Source of the DNA: Polyporus tsugae
Taxonomy: Eukaryota; Basidiomycota; Agaricomycetes; Polyporales; Polyporaceae
NCBI GenBank assembly: GCA_024305745.1
Contig: JAHRBS010000002.1
Coordinates: 2,728,001-2,792,000 of the forward strand
DNA length: 64,000 bases
Reading direction: 5' to 3'
Under the pieces are notes generated by a model, which saw only the letters and a list, made by a program, of their open reading frames with translations, was not told the DNA's origin and did not search any database. The translations under genes and the position numbers were made by a program. Each line of letters starts with the position of its first letter. Within the stretch, counting starts at the first letter, position 1. Shown piece after piece: positions 35,110 to 47,556 of this stretch.

Positions 35110-38100
35110 ATGTCCATCTCAACGGGCGGTATCAGCAGCGGCCTCTTCTGCTCAGGTAGCTCAGGTATGAGCGGCGTTCAGTCCACCCCTCTGACCATTA
35201 GGTCCGCTAACAATCCGGTCGCGGTACAAGACACCCTCATCGGCCAACCTGACGTGCTTGAAGGCTGGAAGAAGGAACTCAAGCGCAAGCTCATCCCGAC
35301 CGACGACACTGGCAGCGAGTACCTGTCCAAGTATGTTCCGTCAACAACCCCATACGCGTTCACCGCTGCCACTGGCAACGAGTTCGTCAACTACAAGCCG
35401 GTCAAAGGGCGTGAAGTGGACAGCTATCCTTCATTCGTACGTGTGGACCCTCATTCTCGTCGAAAAAACTCAATCTCACCACCTCCTAGATCGCTGGCCT
35501 AGACGCACTTCTTGCCTCCTTCCCCGCTGAGAAACGGGTGACGTTCTTCGACTGCCACACCAAGATGCAACGCTTCCCTTACTCCTCCTTTGCCGCCAAC
35601 CACCACTCTTCCTATCCCGACATCGCAGTCTCCTTCCCTGGACAGATACTCGATGCACAAACTTCTCCCCTCGACTGGTCGAACTTCTCGATGATCATCG
35701 AGTTGAAGGCGGAGACCGGAGACGATCCGCTCCGCAATCACGGCCTCAAGTTCTGCAAGACACTGGTTCAGCTCGCCGTCAATGGACGGAACCTCCTGCA
35801 TGCGCACAGCTTCCTTTCCTGCTTCGTCATCGGTGTGTACGGTGACATCTTCCGTATCTCTCGCTTCGACCACTCCGGCGCGGTCTTCTCCAGGGCGCTG
35901 TCCCTCCGTAAAGTCGATGACCTCAAAATCCTTCAACAATTCTTCTGGAGATTCGCTAATCCCGCAGAAGGCAATTCCGTCGTTGGATGCGATCCAACCA
36001 TCCGTAAACTGACATCCGACGATGAAGCGTGGCTCAAGAATCGACTTGAGTTGGTTGGGGTCAGCGTTGAGGATGTCGTGTTATCGGAGGCTCGGAGGGC
36101 TGAGATTCTCGATGAGGATGTTCTCGCGACCGACGACGCGCCGCCGGCATACATACTGCTCAAGGCGCTGGACGTCAACGGTCGCCTCTTCTCCCGTGCG
36201 ACCACCGTGTGGCTCGGCATACGCGATACCCGTCGTCTCGTTAATGGCCGTCTCATCGACCTTCCTGTCGAGCACATACCCACTGAGGACCTCAAGATGC
36301 GGATCATCAAGGACGCGTGGCGCCAGCTTGTTCGACGTCCAGAAAAGGACTTCTACACTCGCTTGTCCCGGGTACCAGCTAACGAGCGCGTCGGACTCCC
36401 CAGCCTCGTCTGCGGCGGCGACTTAGGAGAGCATGAAGCCCGTCGCTGGGAGTCACACCTCTATGGTGCTCCTACCTCCCGCAAGTCCCTCAACCACCAA
36501 TCTCGTCTGTCGACGCTTCCTACAGTCACAGACTCGTCTTCATCCTCGATGCCTCCTCCATCTCTCTTCGCTGCGTCTACGGGACCCCGTCTCCCCCCAC
36601 ATCGTCCGATGCAGCAAACCTTCACGTGGAGGCAGGCACGCGGTTCCGAGTACTGGCACCGCGAACGGAGCCACATGCGCTTCGTGGTCGACAAGGTCGG
36701 GCGGCCCCTGAACCAGTTTAGGAACACTCGGGAGATGGCGATAGCTGTCCGAGATGCGATTCGAGGTGCGATGACTGTGTCACGCTTTTTTTGCCCTGCT
36801 CTTGATGCTAATGACTTCATGCAGGACACCGCGTTGCGATGAGCCGTGCAGGCATTCTCCATCGGGACATCAGTATAAACAACATCCTCATCGTCGATGA
36901 CCCTGACGATCAATCTTTCTTCGGCGGGTTCATCCACGACTTCGACTATTCTTCGATGAGCCGCAAGGCTCCTACGTCGAGCCTCGCGTTTTTGTCCGTT
37001 GCGGCGTTGACTGAGCTCTTGGTCGGCGACGACTACGGCGGTGAGCTGAAGGAGAGAACGGTATGTCTTCCTCCCGTTTGCCTGATGGCACTCAGCATTG
37101 ACCCTAGTACTGGTAACAGGGGACGTTCTACTTCATGGCCGCCACTCTCTTGTCAAATGAGGGCAAGATCCACGGCGTTCACCACGACCTGGAGTCGTTC
37201 TACTGGGTGCTTCTTTGGAACGTTCTTCGATACACCGAGCACAACCATCCGGATGGCCAGAACGCTTGCCCTAATATCTTCAAGCTTGGTTCGGAGCCAT
37301 CCTTCGGATCAAAGCTGATGTGGCTCTCGGGTAACGCTCGCACGAAGCTTAGCATCAAGAACAACCTCCCCTTGACCGCCCTATTGAAGCAGTTCGGAGA
37401 CCTGTGTCGCCGCAAGGTCCTCGTGGACGAACATGAAGACCCTCTCGACTACGATCAAGTTCTTGCGATCTTCGACGAGACGCTAGACTCGGACAAGTAC
37501 AAGCCCCGGTGGCCAGAGGACGACTTGCCGCTGGAGTACGACCTCCCCGACACCCGTGTCAAGGATGAACTCTCGTCCGGGGAACGTCGCTCCCAGAAGC
37601 GTGCCGCCGGCTCAGGCAAGCGCAAGCGCAAGACGAAGAAGGCGCGAGTCCCTGATCCCGACTCGGAGACCGACATGGAGGACGAGAGCAGGGACTTCGA
37701 ATTCTACGAGGACCTCGGCGAGGAGGACGCGCCGGTGCGAGGCATGCCGCCCGATGATGACGATGCAGCAGACGTCCTTGTCCCCTCGGACTACGCCCAC
37801 CTCCTCGAGACCGAAGTGTCCCCTCTGCAACGCGTCCGCAACACACCCCGTGGCGACGTCTCCTTCGCTGAAGCCTGCGAGGTCGAAGCCATCCTGGACT
37901 TCTACGAATCGGACTCCGCGGACGAAGACGGCGACGGTCCCGACAGCAGCCCCATCCAGAGGGCCAAGCGCAGGCGGACAGCTGCGTCAGGCGCTCAGCC
38001 GAGCATCGCCAGTGGTAGCACCAATGCCTCTACGACGCTTGTGGGGACTTCTACAGCTGGGAGTACTCTCGGTAGGAAAGTTTCCGAGCGGGAGCTTCGT

Positions 38101-38325
38101 TCGTTAGGCGCAGGGGCGGCCGTGGATGTCGAGTCCTGGCGGGGGCCCGCGCGTAACACCCGGTCCGGAACTGGTGGTGTCCGAGCAAGCACGTCTCGAG
38201 TCCAGCCTAGTGGGAACGTGAGAGGGGCGGCTCCACAAGCCGGTGCCGTGGGTAGACCATCTCGAGGACGTGCTGTCGGTGGTCGGCAACGGAGCGGGAA
38301 AGAGAAGGTAGTTAGGACCGAATGA
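35110..38325 (+). CDS. FunK1-type fungal protein kinase C
   Basis: Exons 35110-35436, 35490-36765, 36825-37060 and 37120-38325 give about 1014 aa without interruption. The N-terminus is MSISTGGISSGLFCSGSSG. The core has GILHRDISINNILI, HDFDYSS (DFD instead of DFG) and ESFYWVLLWNV. The tail has a bipartite-like basic patch (SGKRKRKTKKAR), acidic runs, and ends RQRSGKEKVVRTE. By tail and start it forms a subclade with kinase D, separate from A/B/E, and it is not paired with a His-rich gene. The kinase motifs are intact and a nuclear location is likely. Known: FunK1 kinases are fungal-specific and expanded in multicellular basidiomycetes; pathways are unresolved. Confidence 0.88.
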
Positions 38326-39687
38326 TGCCAGAGAGACATCGGTAGACGAGCCGTATCATGCTTCGTACTGGAGTTCATTTTTCAACATTCAATTGTGCAA
38401 CTACGGACCGTATCATACACTAGATTTATACTCGCCGCTTGGAAGCTTGGGTTGGTTTATGTAGGTATTTCGATGGCTCTGTCGGAAACTCGGAGCACCC
38501 GCTTCGCCCTTTACCCACGGTCTCTCGTCTTTGCCTCGTGCCTCGCTCGCGGGCTTCGACTCTCAGCATCATGACTGGAAGGTACACCGATGGTCGCAGC
38601 CAAGTGCTCGTTTTCCCGCCGGACTCTCGGCATACAGTAAGCATGACTCCTTGGACCGTGACTGAACCACTTTAGAACGTGGGGCTAGGCCCATGATGGC
38701 CGACTGTAGACGTAAGTACTGAGGGTTACTCGAGGCCGAACACCCCGATACCCTAGGAAAATTCGTCATGAGTTATCACGATGGAAGCGGCAAGACAATC
38801 ACGCGTACCAGGCCGCCCAGGCCACCGGGTGGCTCGAAGCGCAAAGCGGACAAACCCCTGCCCCTGCCCGACGAAGATGGCGCCGGCACTGTATTACGAT
38901 GATGACGCAGACCCCGTCCCTGCTCGCAAACACGATTTGGACGAAACCGATACGGCTGTTGCGCCTACCTTGGATGGTTCAAGCAGATCAAGATAGACTT
39001 GTTACACTTACCTGTTTATTCGTGAGTGAACCAACGTTGTGATCGTTAACGTTGATAACAAGTTCAAGTTCGGAGTCGCCGGTGTTCGGGTCGACGGGCG
39101 CTAATACTGACTACGTCCTGCAGTGTACGGTGTGCGGCCCTCCGACTGCTTCCACGATATGTTCGCCTCCCACTGTCGGGTTTTCCGTCTGTATCACAGT
39201 CCAAAGCATGGCGGAACCGAGAAATTTATTTGAAGGTAGGAGCTGTCAAAAGGTTTCTGGCGGCAACTGAATGAGATACGTAGGCTCAGATCATGGGGAA
39301 ATGCGCATTCATCGGGACGTATCATGCCACCGAGCACCGTCATGGACATCCCTGGATCGTCCATATCACCGGTTGCAACCTGAAAGCAAAGAAAACTTGC
39401 CTAACGCACTGCGCCGATACAGGCTGATTTATAGTAAGCGTGGCCATCGATATACACTGCGATTTTCCTTCTCGTGAGCTGGTCACTGATCAAGCCTCTA
39501 AGTTAACTCTGCACCAAGTAGATGAATCCCATCGGTACGGAGGATATGCCCTCTCTACGTACGGTATATTCCGTATCCATGATCAAAACGAGTGTTGATA
39601 TCATTTTTATTAGCGCCCTTGGCTCGTCATTGTTCCGACTTCCAACCACCCCTCTCCCAATTAGCAACCGCACATCAGCTCACCAAA
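38326..39687. other. Gene-free interval between kinases C and D
   Basis: About 1.3 kb without a supported gene. The part just before kinase D (TTAGCGCCCTTGG..CATTGTTCCGACTTCCAACCACC, in pieces) resembles the upstream region of kinase C, which fits a tandem duplication. Confidence 0.5.
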
Positions 39688-42600
39688 ATGTCCGTTTCGA
39701 CAGGCGATATTAGAAGCGACTTCTTTCGCTATGACAGCTCAGGTATGAGCAGCGTTCAGTCCACAACTCTGACCATCAGGTCCACTCAGTCATGATACTA
39801 GACACCTTCACGGGTGGGCCTGAGGTGGTCGAGGGTTGGATGAACGAACTCGAGCGCAAGCTCATCCTCACCGACGACACTGGCAATGAGTACCTGAACA
39901 AGTATGTCCCTTCAGCAACCCAGTACACGTTTACGGCGGCGACCGGTAACGAGTTCGTCGGCTACAAGCCCGTCAAGGGTGGTGAAGTTGACAGGTATCC
40001 TTCTTTCGTACGTCGCAGATATCTCTCGTCAAAGAGCCCAACTAAACCACTTCCAGCTCACCGGCCTCGCCGCACTCGTCTCCACCTTCCCCCTTGAGAA
40101 ACGGCCATCGTTTTTCGATTGTCACACCAAGATGCAGCGTTTCCCTTACGCTGACTTCGCCTCCAACCACCACACTTCATTCCCCGATGTTGCTGTATCC
40201 TTCCCTGGTCAGATTCTCGACTCGAAGACCTCGCCTCTGGATTGGTCGCGCTTTTCGATGATCATAGAGTTGAAGCCGGAGGCCGGGGACGATCCATTTC
40301 GTAACAAAGGTCTCAAATACTGCAAGACGCTCGTTCAACTTGCTATCAACGGTCGCAACCTCTTGCATGCCCACAGCTTCCTTTCCTCCTTCGTCATCGG
40401 TGTCTATGGGGACACCTTCCGCATCGCTCGATTCGACCACTCCGGCGCAGTCTTCTCTACAGCACTATCCCTCCGGAGCGCACAGGATCTTCGCATTCTA
40501 CAGCGATTCTTCTGGAGATTTTCCAACCCGACCGAGGGTAGTTCCGTCGTGGGGTGCGATCCCACAGTTCGTAGGCTGACATCCGACGACGTGAAGTGGC
40601 TCAAGGATCGACTTGCGTTGATTCGTGTGGACGTTACGGACATCGTCCTCTCGGAGGCACGTCGGGCTGAAGTCTTCAACGACGACGAGTTCGGAACCAC
40701 CGGTACCCCGATAGCCTACATGCTGTTCAAGTTGCTTGACGTAAACGGTCGCCTCTTCTCCCGCGCAACTAGTGTGTGGCTTGGCATCCGTGACACCCGT
40801 TGCCTCGTCAACGGCCGCCTCATCGACCTCCCAGTCGGGGACATTCCCTGTGAAGACCTCAAGGTGCGAATCATCAAGGATGCGTGGCGGCAGCTCGTTC
40901 GACGTTCCGAGAAGGACCTCTATACCCGTCTGTCCATGATACCGTCGCACGACCGTGTTGGACTCCCCAACCTCATCTCTGGAGGGGACTTGGGAGAGCG
41001 TGAAGTCCGCCGTTGGGAAGCGCACCTCTATGGTGCTCCAACGTCTCGGAAGTCCCTCAACCACCGAGCCCGCTTGTCGATGCCTGAGTCGGCTCCAGCC
41101 TCATCCTCGGTACCCCCGCTGTCTCTCTCGGCGACGCCGACCAACATCTCCCTCCCTCCGCATCGCCCCTTGCAGCAGACGTTCACCTGGAGGCAAGCAT
41201 ACGGACCAGACCGCTGGCATCGCGAACGAAGCCACATGCGCTTCGTTGTCGACAAGGTTGGACGACCCTTGAACCGATTTAGGAACACTCGAGAGATGGC
41301 GATTGCCGTCCGAGACGCGATACGAGGTATGTCTACTCCGATGCCTAACACTGGTCTGAGATGATAACGCTCTTGGGATAGGACACCGCGTGGCGATGAG
41401 CCGAGGTGGCATCCTCCACCGGGACGTGAGCGTCAACAATATTCTCATCGTCGACGATCCAGAAGATCAGGCTCACTTCGGCGGCTTCATCCATGACTTC
41501 GACTACTCCTCGATGAGCCGCAAAGCGCCCTCGGAGAACGCCGCATGTTTGTCCGCCGCGGAACTGTCTGAGCTCCTGGTCGGCGATGACTACGGCGGTG
41601 AATTGAAGGAGAGGACTGTGCGTCTCGTTCATGGCTTGCTGTAATGTAATGTGCTGACTCGGATTCTAGGGAACTTTCCACTTCATGGCCATGAAGCTGC
41701 TAGTGACGGGAGGCGATATCCACGGCGTTCCCCATGACCTCCAGTCCTTCTACTGGGTTCTCCTCTGGATTGTCCTTCGACACACAGAGCACAACCATCC
41801 ACGTGGTAGCGAGGCCTGCCCCGACATCTTCCAGCTCGGTGCGCGCTCCTGTCTAGGAACTAAGATGGATTGGCTCCTTGGGAACATCCGCCCCACGCTT
41901 CTCATCGAGAACAACTCGCCCTTGACTGTGCTCGTGAAGGAGTTTGGCGACCTCTGTTTCCGCACGGCATTCAGCCCTAACGATGCTCTCGACTACGATG
42001 AGGTCCTCTCTATCTTCGACGATGTGCTCGAGTCGGACAAGTTCAAGTCCTTGTGGCCCGAAGACGACCTCCCGTTGGACTACACCCTCCCCGACTCGCG
42101 AATCAAGGACGAACTCTCCTCAGGGCAACGCCGCTCCCAGAAGCCCGCCGGCGGCTCTGGCAAGCGCAAACGCAAGGCGAAGAAGGCCCGCGATCCCGAC
42201 TCGGACACTGACATGGAAGACGAGAGCAACGACTTCGAGTTCTACGACGAGCTCAAGGATCAGAACGGTCCCAGTCCTGCGATGCCACCCCACGACGACG
42301 ACGATGCTGCGGGCTTTCTCGATCCCTCCGGCTCCGTCCCGGGCCTCGCCGAGACCTCGCCTCCTTCTTTCCAGCGTCGTACTGAGACCCCCCATCACGA
42401 CATCTCCTTCGCCGACGTTCGTCAGGTCGAAGCACTGCTGGAGTTCTCCGATTCGGATTCCGCAGACGATGCGGACGACGTCCCCGACAGCAGCCCCATC
42501 CAAAGAGCCAAGCGTAGACGGACAGCTACGTCCGGCGCTCAGCCGAGCATCGCCAGTGGTAGCACTCATGCCTCTACAACGCTAGCAGGGACTTCTACAG

Positions 42601-42863
42601 CTGGGAGTACTCTCGGTAGGAAGGTCTCGGAACGGGAGCTTCGTTCGTTGGGCGCAGGGGCGAGCGTCGACGTCGAGTCTTGGCGAGGACCTGCACGCAA
42701 TACTCGGTCTGGAAGCGGCAGTGTCGCAAGCTCGTCTCGGGTTCAGGCTGGCGCAAATATGAGGGTGGTCCCGCAAGTCGGTGCCGTTACCAGACCAGCT
42801 CGGGGCCGCGTCGCTCGTGGTCGGCAGCGCAGCGGGAAAGAGAGGTTGGCCAGGACGGAGTGA
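39688..42863 (+). CDS. FunK1-type fungal protein kinase D, N-terminal frame broken
   Basis: Tandem paralogue of kinase C. The ancestral ATG (39688, MSVSTGDIRSDFF) runs into a stop at about 39793. Here the sequence is 7 nt shorter than in kinase C between RSTQS and LDT. An ATG overlapping that stop (39792, MILDTFTGG) restores the frame. From it, exons 39792-40007, 40057-41326, 41382-41617 and 41670-42863 give about 971 aa with all kinase motifs: GILHRDVSVNNILI, HDFDYSS, QSFYWVLLWIV. The protein may therefore start internally and lack the first 35-40 residues, including the Cys patch. The tail matches kinase C (SGKRKRKAKKAR, RQRSGKERLARTE). It is probably still catalytic. Confidence 0.82.
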
Positions 42864-43296
42864 TGCAGATACGTCTGGAGACGTCTTGCTAGGGCTCTTT
42901 TTGGAGTTCATTGTTCAACAATGTAACCATGTGCTATATGTTCCATATAGTATGCGGTACTAGGACGCACTGGCATCGCGAATTCAAGTTGCCATGATGG
43001 GGCCGCGTCGTTTTCGGGAAGGTTCAGCTAAGAATTCCGGTGGTGTTCCTCATGAACTGTTGCACCAAAGTTAGTGACTCACATCTATATTTTCAATCGC
43101 TTTGTGCCCTTGTTTGGCAGAGAGCGGCGAGTTGAGGATGAGAGAGAGTCCCACATCAAGGGCCGTGGGAACTCTTTGATCATCCGATTCAGGAAACATC
43201 TGTACCCGACGCCTCGGCACAGCAGGCCTGGTTGTGCGTTTCATCCACGGACCCGTGTCGACGGCGCACTGCATCCTCCCCGGCAGGAAGCGAAAA
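42864..43296. other. Short intergenic interval
   Basis: No supported gene; probably the promoter of the MYND gene. Confidence 0.5.
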
Positions 43297-44245
43297 ATGG
43301 CGCCCGGAACTGGCAAGACGAAACACATGTCTCGGAAAGTAAGATGGATCCGAAGGACTCACAGCCTGAGGAGCACCGGGACATAGACAATTTTTCTGAT
43401 CATCCCCGGATCCACAGTGCAACAACTGTTTCGTCAGCGGGGACGAGAAGCAACTGTTTGCATGTTCTAGATGTCGAGTGGGTTTATCTCCCTTGACTTC
43501 CAATGAAATCGGGACGCTCATCATAGAGCATAGTCTCAAGCCTACTGTTCGAAAGAATCCCAAAAGTCCGACTGGAAGGTCAGCACCCACCAAGCCTCTC
43601 GTCCCAATTCAAATGTTGTCGCTTACCCGCTGAGGTCAACTTGATCAGAATCACAAAAACATATGCCAGAACAACGGCCTCCTCGAGTCGCGCCTCAAAG
43701 AGCACGAGTCCATCCTCTCGGGCCTCATCGACCGCATGGTCCTCGTCGACGGCATCTCCATGTACGAGCTTGACCAGCGCCTCGAGAAGTGGGTCCGCTT
43801 CCACAACTCCACGCTCATGGCCGCGACGATCCAGGCGCTCCGCCTCCCCGCGGACCTCTCCCGCGCGCGCACGCACGTCCTCTACGTCGCCCTCGAGCCG
43901 CGCGGCGCCGCCAAGCACAACGGCCAGGCGGGCAAGTTCTTCCGCGTGCAGGACGCGTACGTCTTCGCCGTCGATGACGCGCTGCAGAAGCCCGCGCAGT
44001 GGCCCGAGAGCATCGCGCAGCTCGTTGGGATGGCGGACGAGATGGAGCGCGGCGGCCACGGCACCGTCGCGGCCGCGATGATCGAGTGCCCGCCGCTCGC
44101 AGTGCAGACGGTGCCGTTCGGGTCGATGACGGAGCGCGCGCTGAAGAAGGAGATGCTGCATGATACGTGGAAGAGCTTCTTCATGAACCACATCGAGCAG
44201 GGTGTGCGGCCGAAGCTGGTTCGCTCTCGTCCGGGAGGCCGTTGA
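43297..44245 (+). CDS. MYND zinc-finger protein with Cys-to-Ser change
   Basis: Four exons join in phase 0: 43297-43338 (MAPGTGKTKHMSRK), 43418-43477 (CNNCFVSGDEKQLFACSRCR), 43534-43578 (SQAYCSKESQKSDWK) and 43649-44245 (NHKNICQ and the remainder). Together they make about 248 aa, with the MYND finger formed across three introns. Spacing matches the consensus C-x2-C, C-x2-C, C-x3-C, H-x3-C exactly, but the sixth Cys is Ser (TCC). The rest is an unrecognised alpha-helical domain (ESRLKEHESILSGLIDRMV, MLHDTWKSFFMNHIEQG) ending KLVRSRPGGR. Loss of one zinc ligand may weaken the second zinc site. A 5'-truncated direct copy lies at 47130-47556. Confidence 0.83.
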
Positions 44246-44530
44246 GAGAACAGGTTAGGAGATCCGAGGTGTGCGCGCTACTACATCGCTCAAGTACTTG
44301 AGCCATGTAACGCGGGTGTATTAATTTACAGCTCCTACTTTACCATATTCTATACCTTACACCGGCGCACAGTCACGTTGCATGCGACTACGACAAATGC
44401 ATAGAGTGCGAAGCGATAAGAAGGCGGCCTAACCTCAGCCTTCCTCGGGCCGATCGAAACCATCAAAGCTGTATGCGCGACGCTGTGCTGAGCTCAAACT
44501 CTAACGAACAGTACATGGTGAACATGAGCT
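43800..44530 (+). repeat. Direct duplication, copy 1 (MYND 3' half and downstream flank)
   Basis: Matches 47130-47850 in the same orientation, including non-coding landmarks such as GTGTGCGCGCTACTA, GGGCCGAT and ACTCTAACGAAC. The F-box 2 gene and the oxidoreductase scrap lie between the two copies. Confidence 0.75.
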
Positions 44531-44665
44531 CGAAAGGCTAGATGTCGCACATCCTCCCAGCCTCGCGTGGGGTGGGCGTTTCTGTGCAGCATTTGCGCCT
44601 ACTTACAACGTCAGGAAATCGGCGCACGGGGTCAAGTAATGGACTTCCGGTTGCATGTCTGACAC

Positions 44666-44893
44666 GAGATCTCGCTAAATGGCTACATCGTCGCGTCGCT
44701 CGGGCCCAAATGCGAGGCGGAGTTCTTTCGGATTCAGACGATGCCGAAGCGTGTCGCGAGCAGCGGGATCAGGTACAAGGTGCACGTCGTGTGGGGTCTC
44801 GAGAACATCCGACAGGCGGCGCTCTCGGACGTACAGATGATGGAGAAGAAGTTTGGGAAGAGCGTCGTCATTGTTGCGGACGAGGACTACTAG
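44666..44893 (+). pseudogene. C-terminal scrap of an MDR oxidoreductase (third copy)
   Basis: 75 codons read EISLNGYIVASL, KRVASSGIRYK, GLENIRQAAL and KKFGKSVVIVADEDY, then stop. This matches the last exon of oxidoreductase 2 with a few small in-frame insertions. Just upstream, a GVK match is followed by an in-frame stop, and no earlier exons are present, so it is a relic rather than a gene. Confidence 0.82.
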
Positions 44894-44989
44894 CTAGTAG
44901 CCAGGCGCAAACCCGGGGACTGTATTACATCACCACTGGCATGTATAGAGCCGCCGTGTTTAAGGAGACATGCATGACTCGTTAACAAA

Positions 44990-46764
44990 CTATGTAGAAT
45001 AGGAACGAAAAGAAAGGCCAAGCCTCTCAGAATCGCTTAAAGACGATAGACTGCGAAGCGAACAAGTTAGATCAATAACAAGACGAAACCGCTCACATAC
45101 CTTGCACCGATGTTGGTCATAAACCACATTGGCTTCGTCCGACAAGTCAGAACTCCCATGGACAACACGGAAAGGGAGCCACTGCGCACAGGGCCAGTCG
45201 CCGCGTTGCAGCAACCATAACTCCTCCAGTGGCCGGCCAAGCCCTCGAAGGAGTAGCGACGCCCTCTCCCGCAGCTTCCCGCGGAATTCCACAACGTGCT
45301 GCTTTGACAAATAATACATTCCACGTCTCTCGCTTACCGCCGCAACTTGTGGTACGTCAGAGAAGTCGAGATGAAGCGACAGGGAGCGCAGGGCGCTCAG
45401 ACTCGCCAATGATTGAGAGATGTCCGGCTGCACGGTGCGAATTAGCTATAGCATGGCACAGGGAACGAAGCAAAGTGCGAGACGTACGATGGAGACGTCG
45501 TTGCCACTGGGCTCCCTGAACCGACTCATCTCCAATGATTTGAGAACAGGAAAAGCGGAAGCCATTGTCGACAGAACATGTGGATCCGTGCCGTCCGCGA
45601 TGTATTCCACTTGAAGATAGTCCAGAGACGACGTGTTGCACCTCCGCATGATTTGTATGAGCTCGGACGCCGAAAGGATCGGGGAGTGCCAATGCCGAGG
45701 GATTCTATTGTTGGAATCCCAATGTTGCAGGCAATGGTGAGGGGAGCATCTGAGGGACAGATGTCGCAGCGTCTGGGGAAGGTTATCGTATAAGGCGTCG
45801 TCGGGATTAGGGAATGAGATAGAGAGGTGCGTGAGCTCGTTTAAAGCAAGGGAGGTAGAATATCCTCGGGGTGATATCAGCGGCCGACTCATCCTGTCGG
45901 GGAGGGCAAAGTGCAACGCGAGGACACGCAGTTTAGGCATGTTCGAGAAGACCGACGCGAGAGGAGCCGGCAGGCCGACATCCGGGCATTCTCCTAACAA
46001 TTTCAGCTCGCGTAAACGAGGCCAAGACAGTGATGAGAGGACATCGAGCGGCACAGATTCTATCGGAAGCTCGAGGGATTCCAAGGTCGAATGGAGTTTC
46101 CCGATGACGAACGCAAGCGCGTCCCGTTCGGAGGGATAGCTGCGAGGTCGCCTTCGCGACACATCCTGGCAGACCCGAAAAGAGGTTAGGGGGGCTAAAG
46201 AGCCTAAGGCTACACGCGCCTCGACTTGTGGGAAGCGACGAGGGCAGAAGGAGAATCCGTCGACAAAGAATTCGCGGAGATGTGGTAAAGAGAGGAAGAT
46301 TTTAAACGACTCCCAGCATAGACCATGTAACACGTCGTAATCCATTCTGACGGTCACTGAGAAGAGATTGGGCATGGCCTGTAAAGCCTCCTTGAGGAAT
46401 GAACAGCCGAAAACGCCACAGACCAAGTGATCCTTCGTGTGGCGAAGAACGAGCTTGTCCATTAATATTGCGTCCTGGCAATTGTCCAGTAGAGATAGAT
46501 GTCTATTTCATCAGGATATAAGATGTCGTCCATCAGTCGTCAAAAGGGCCAGACGTACCTCACATACGGCCAGAGGGACGTTGGCGGGAAGTGGCGGGAG
46601 TTGAGGGGAGAAGTATATATTTCAACCCCACACCGCTTGAACAAGATGGGGATGGCAGCCTCTCTGAGCCATCGGCATGTGGAAGACAGTGCGCGTAGAC
46701 CTTTTTCTGGACGGAGTTGCTCGAAGAGTTGAATGAGAAGGTCGTCGTTCAGGGCTTGGAACAT
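44990..46764 (-). CDS. F-box / LRR-like protein 2
   Basis: Paralogue of the gene at 28501-30263, on the other strand. The F-box region reads LNDDLLIQLFEQLRPEKGLRAL, then SSTCRWLREAAIPILF (start taken at ATG 46764; an upstream first exon is possible). After an intron near 46.46-46.56 kb, a long exon encodes leucine-rich repeats (LREFFVDGF, LRELKLLGECPD, LRVLALHFALPD, LRHLSLRCSPHHC). Two further introns lie near 45.43-45.49 and 45.06-45.10 kb. The product ends LGLSFRSYST. Known role: substrate receptor of an SCF ubiquitin ligase; substrate unknown. It sits between the two MYND copies. Confidence 0.78.
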
Positions 46765-47129
46765 TTCGGGCGTGACACTGTCAATTTGCAACCACAGTCA
46801 GTTTCGAGTACATTGGCGAAAAGAGAACATATCACGCTGTTGAAGGTTGCGAAACCACCGAAGATTTGGACAGTCGCACAAGACAAGAAGTTCCAGCTGT
46901 TCAAGTTGTCGCGCGCGGACCACGACGTCGACCACGGCCACACCTTGCCCTGCCCTGAAGCACGATGGCTGTGCATCCGGCATAGTCCGAAGAGTCCCAG
47001 GCCAAGCACCACTGGCAGCACCGTGACTCCAGGAGGTACTTATCCCAGAGCACCGTGCTGAGTGCTGTACTTATAGTGCAGTAATTCTGGTGAGTCGTAA
47101 TGCTCGAGTTGCAAGGATCCCTTAACTCG
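46765..47129. other. Interval upstream of F-box gene 2
   Basis: Possible first exon and promoter of F-box gene 2. Nothing else recognised. Confidence 0.4.
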
Positions 47130-47556
47130 ACGCTCATGATCGCGACGATCTAGCACGATACAGGCGCTCCGCCTCCACCTCTCCCGCGCCCGTGCGCACC
47201 TCCTACCGCGCGGTACCGGCGAGCAGGCCGGCCAGGGGGGAAAGTTCAACTTCCGCGTGCGCGACGAGTATGTCGTCACCGTCAACGACGCGCTGCAGAA
47301 GCCCGTGCCGTGGCCGGAGACCATTGCGCAACTCGTTGGGAATCTTGGGATGACGGACGAGATGGAGCACGGCGGTCACGACAAGGTCGCCGCGGCGACC
47401 GTGATCGAGTGCCCGCCGCTCGCGGTGCAGTTCGGGTCCATGACGGAGCGGGCGCTGAAGGAGATGCTGCACGATACGTGGAAGAGCTTCTTCATGAACC
47501 ACATCGAGCAGGGTGTGCGGCCAAAGCTGGTTCGCTCTCGTCCGGGTGGTCGCTGA
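47130..47556 (+). pseudogene. 5'-truncated copy of the MYND protein gene
   Basis: The last about 99 codons (RDEYVVTVNDALQKPVPWPE, then DTWKSFFMNHIEQG and KLVRSRPGGR) match the end of the MYND gene at 43297-44245. Upstream, matching sequence (STLM.ATI, ALRL, DLSRAR) is frameshifted and carries a stop. The MYND finger and first exons are absent. Downstream homology continues to about 47850. Confidence 0.8.
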
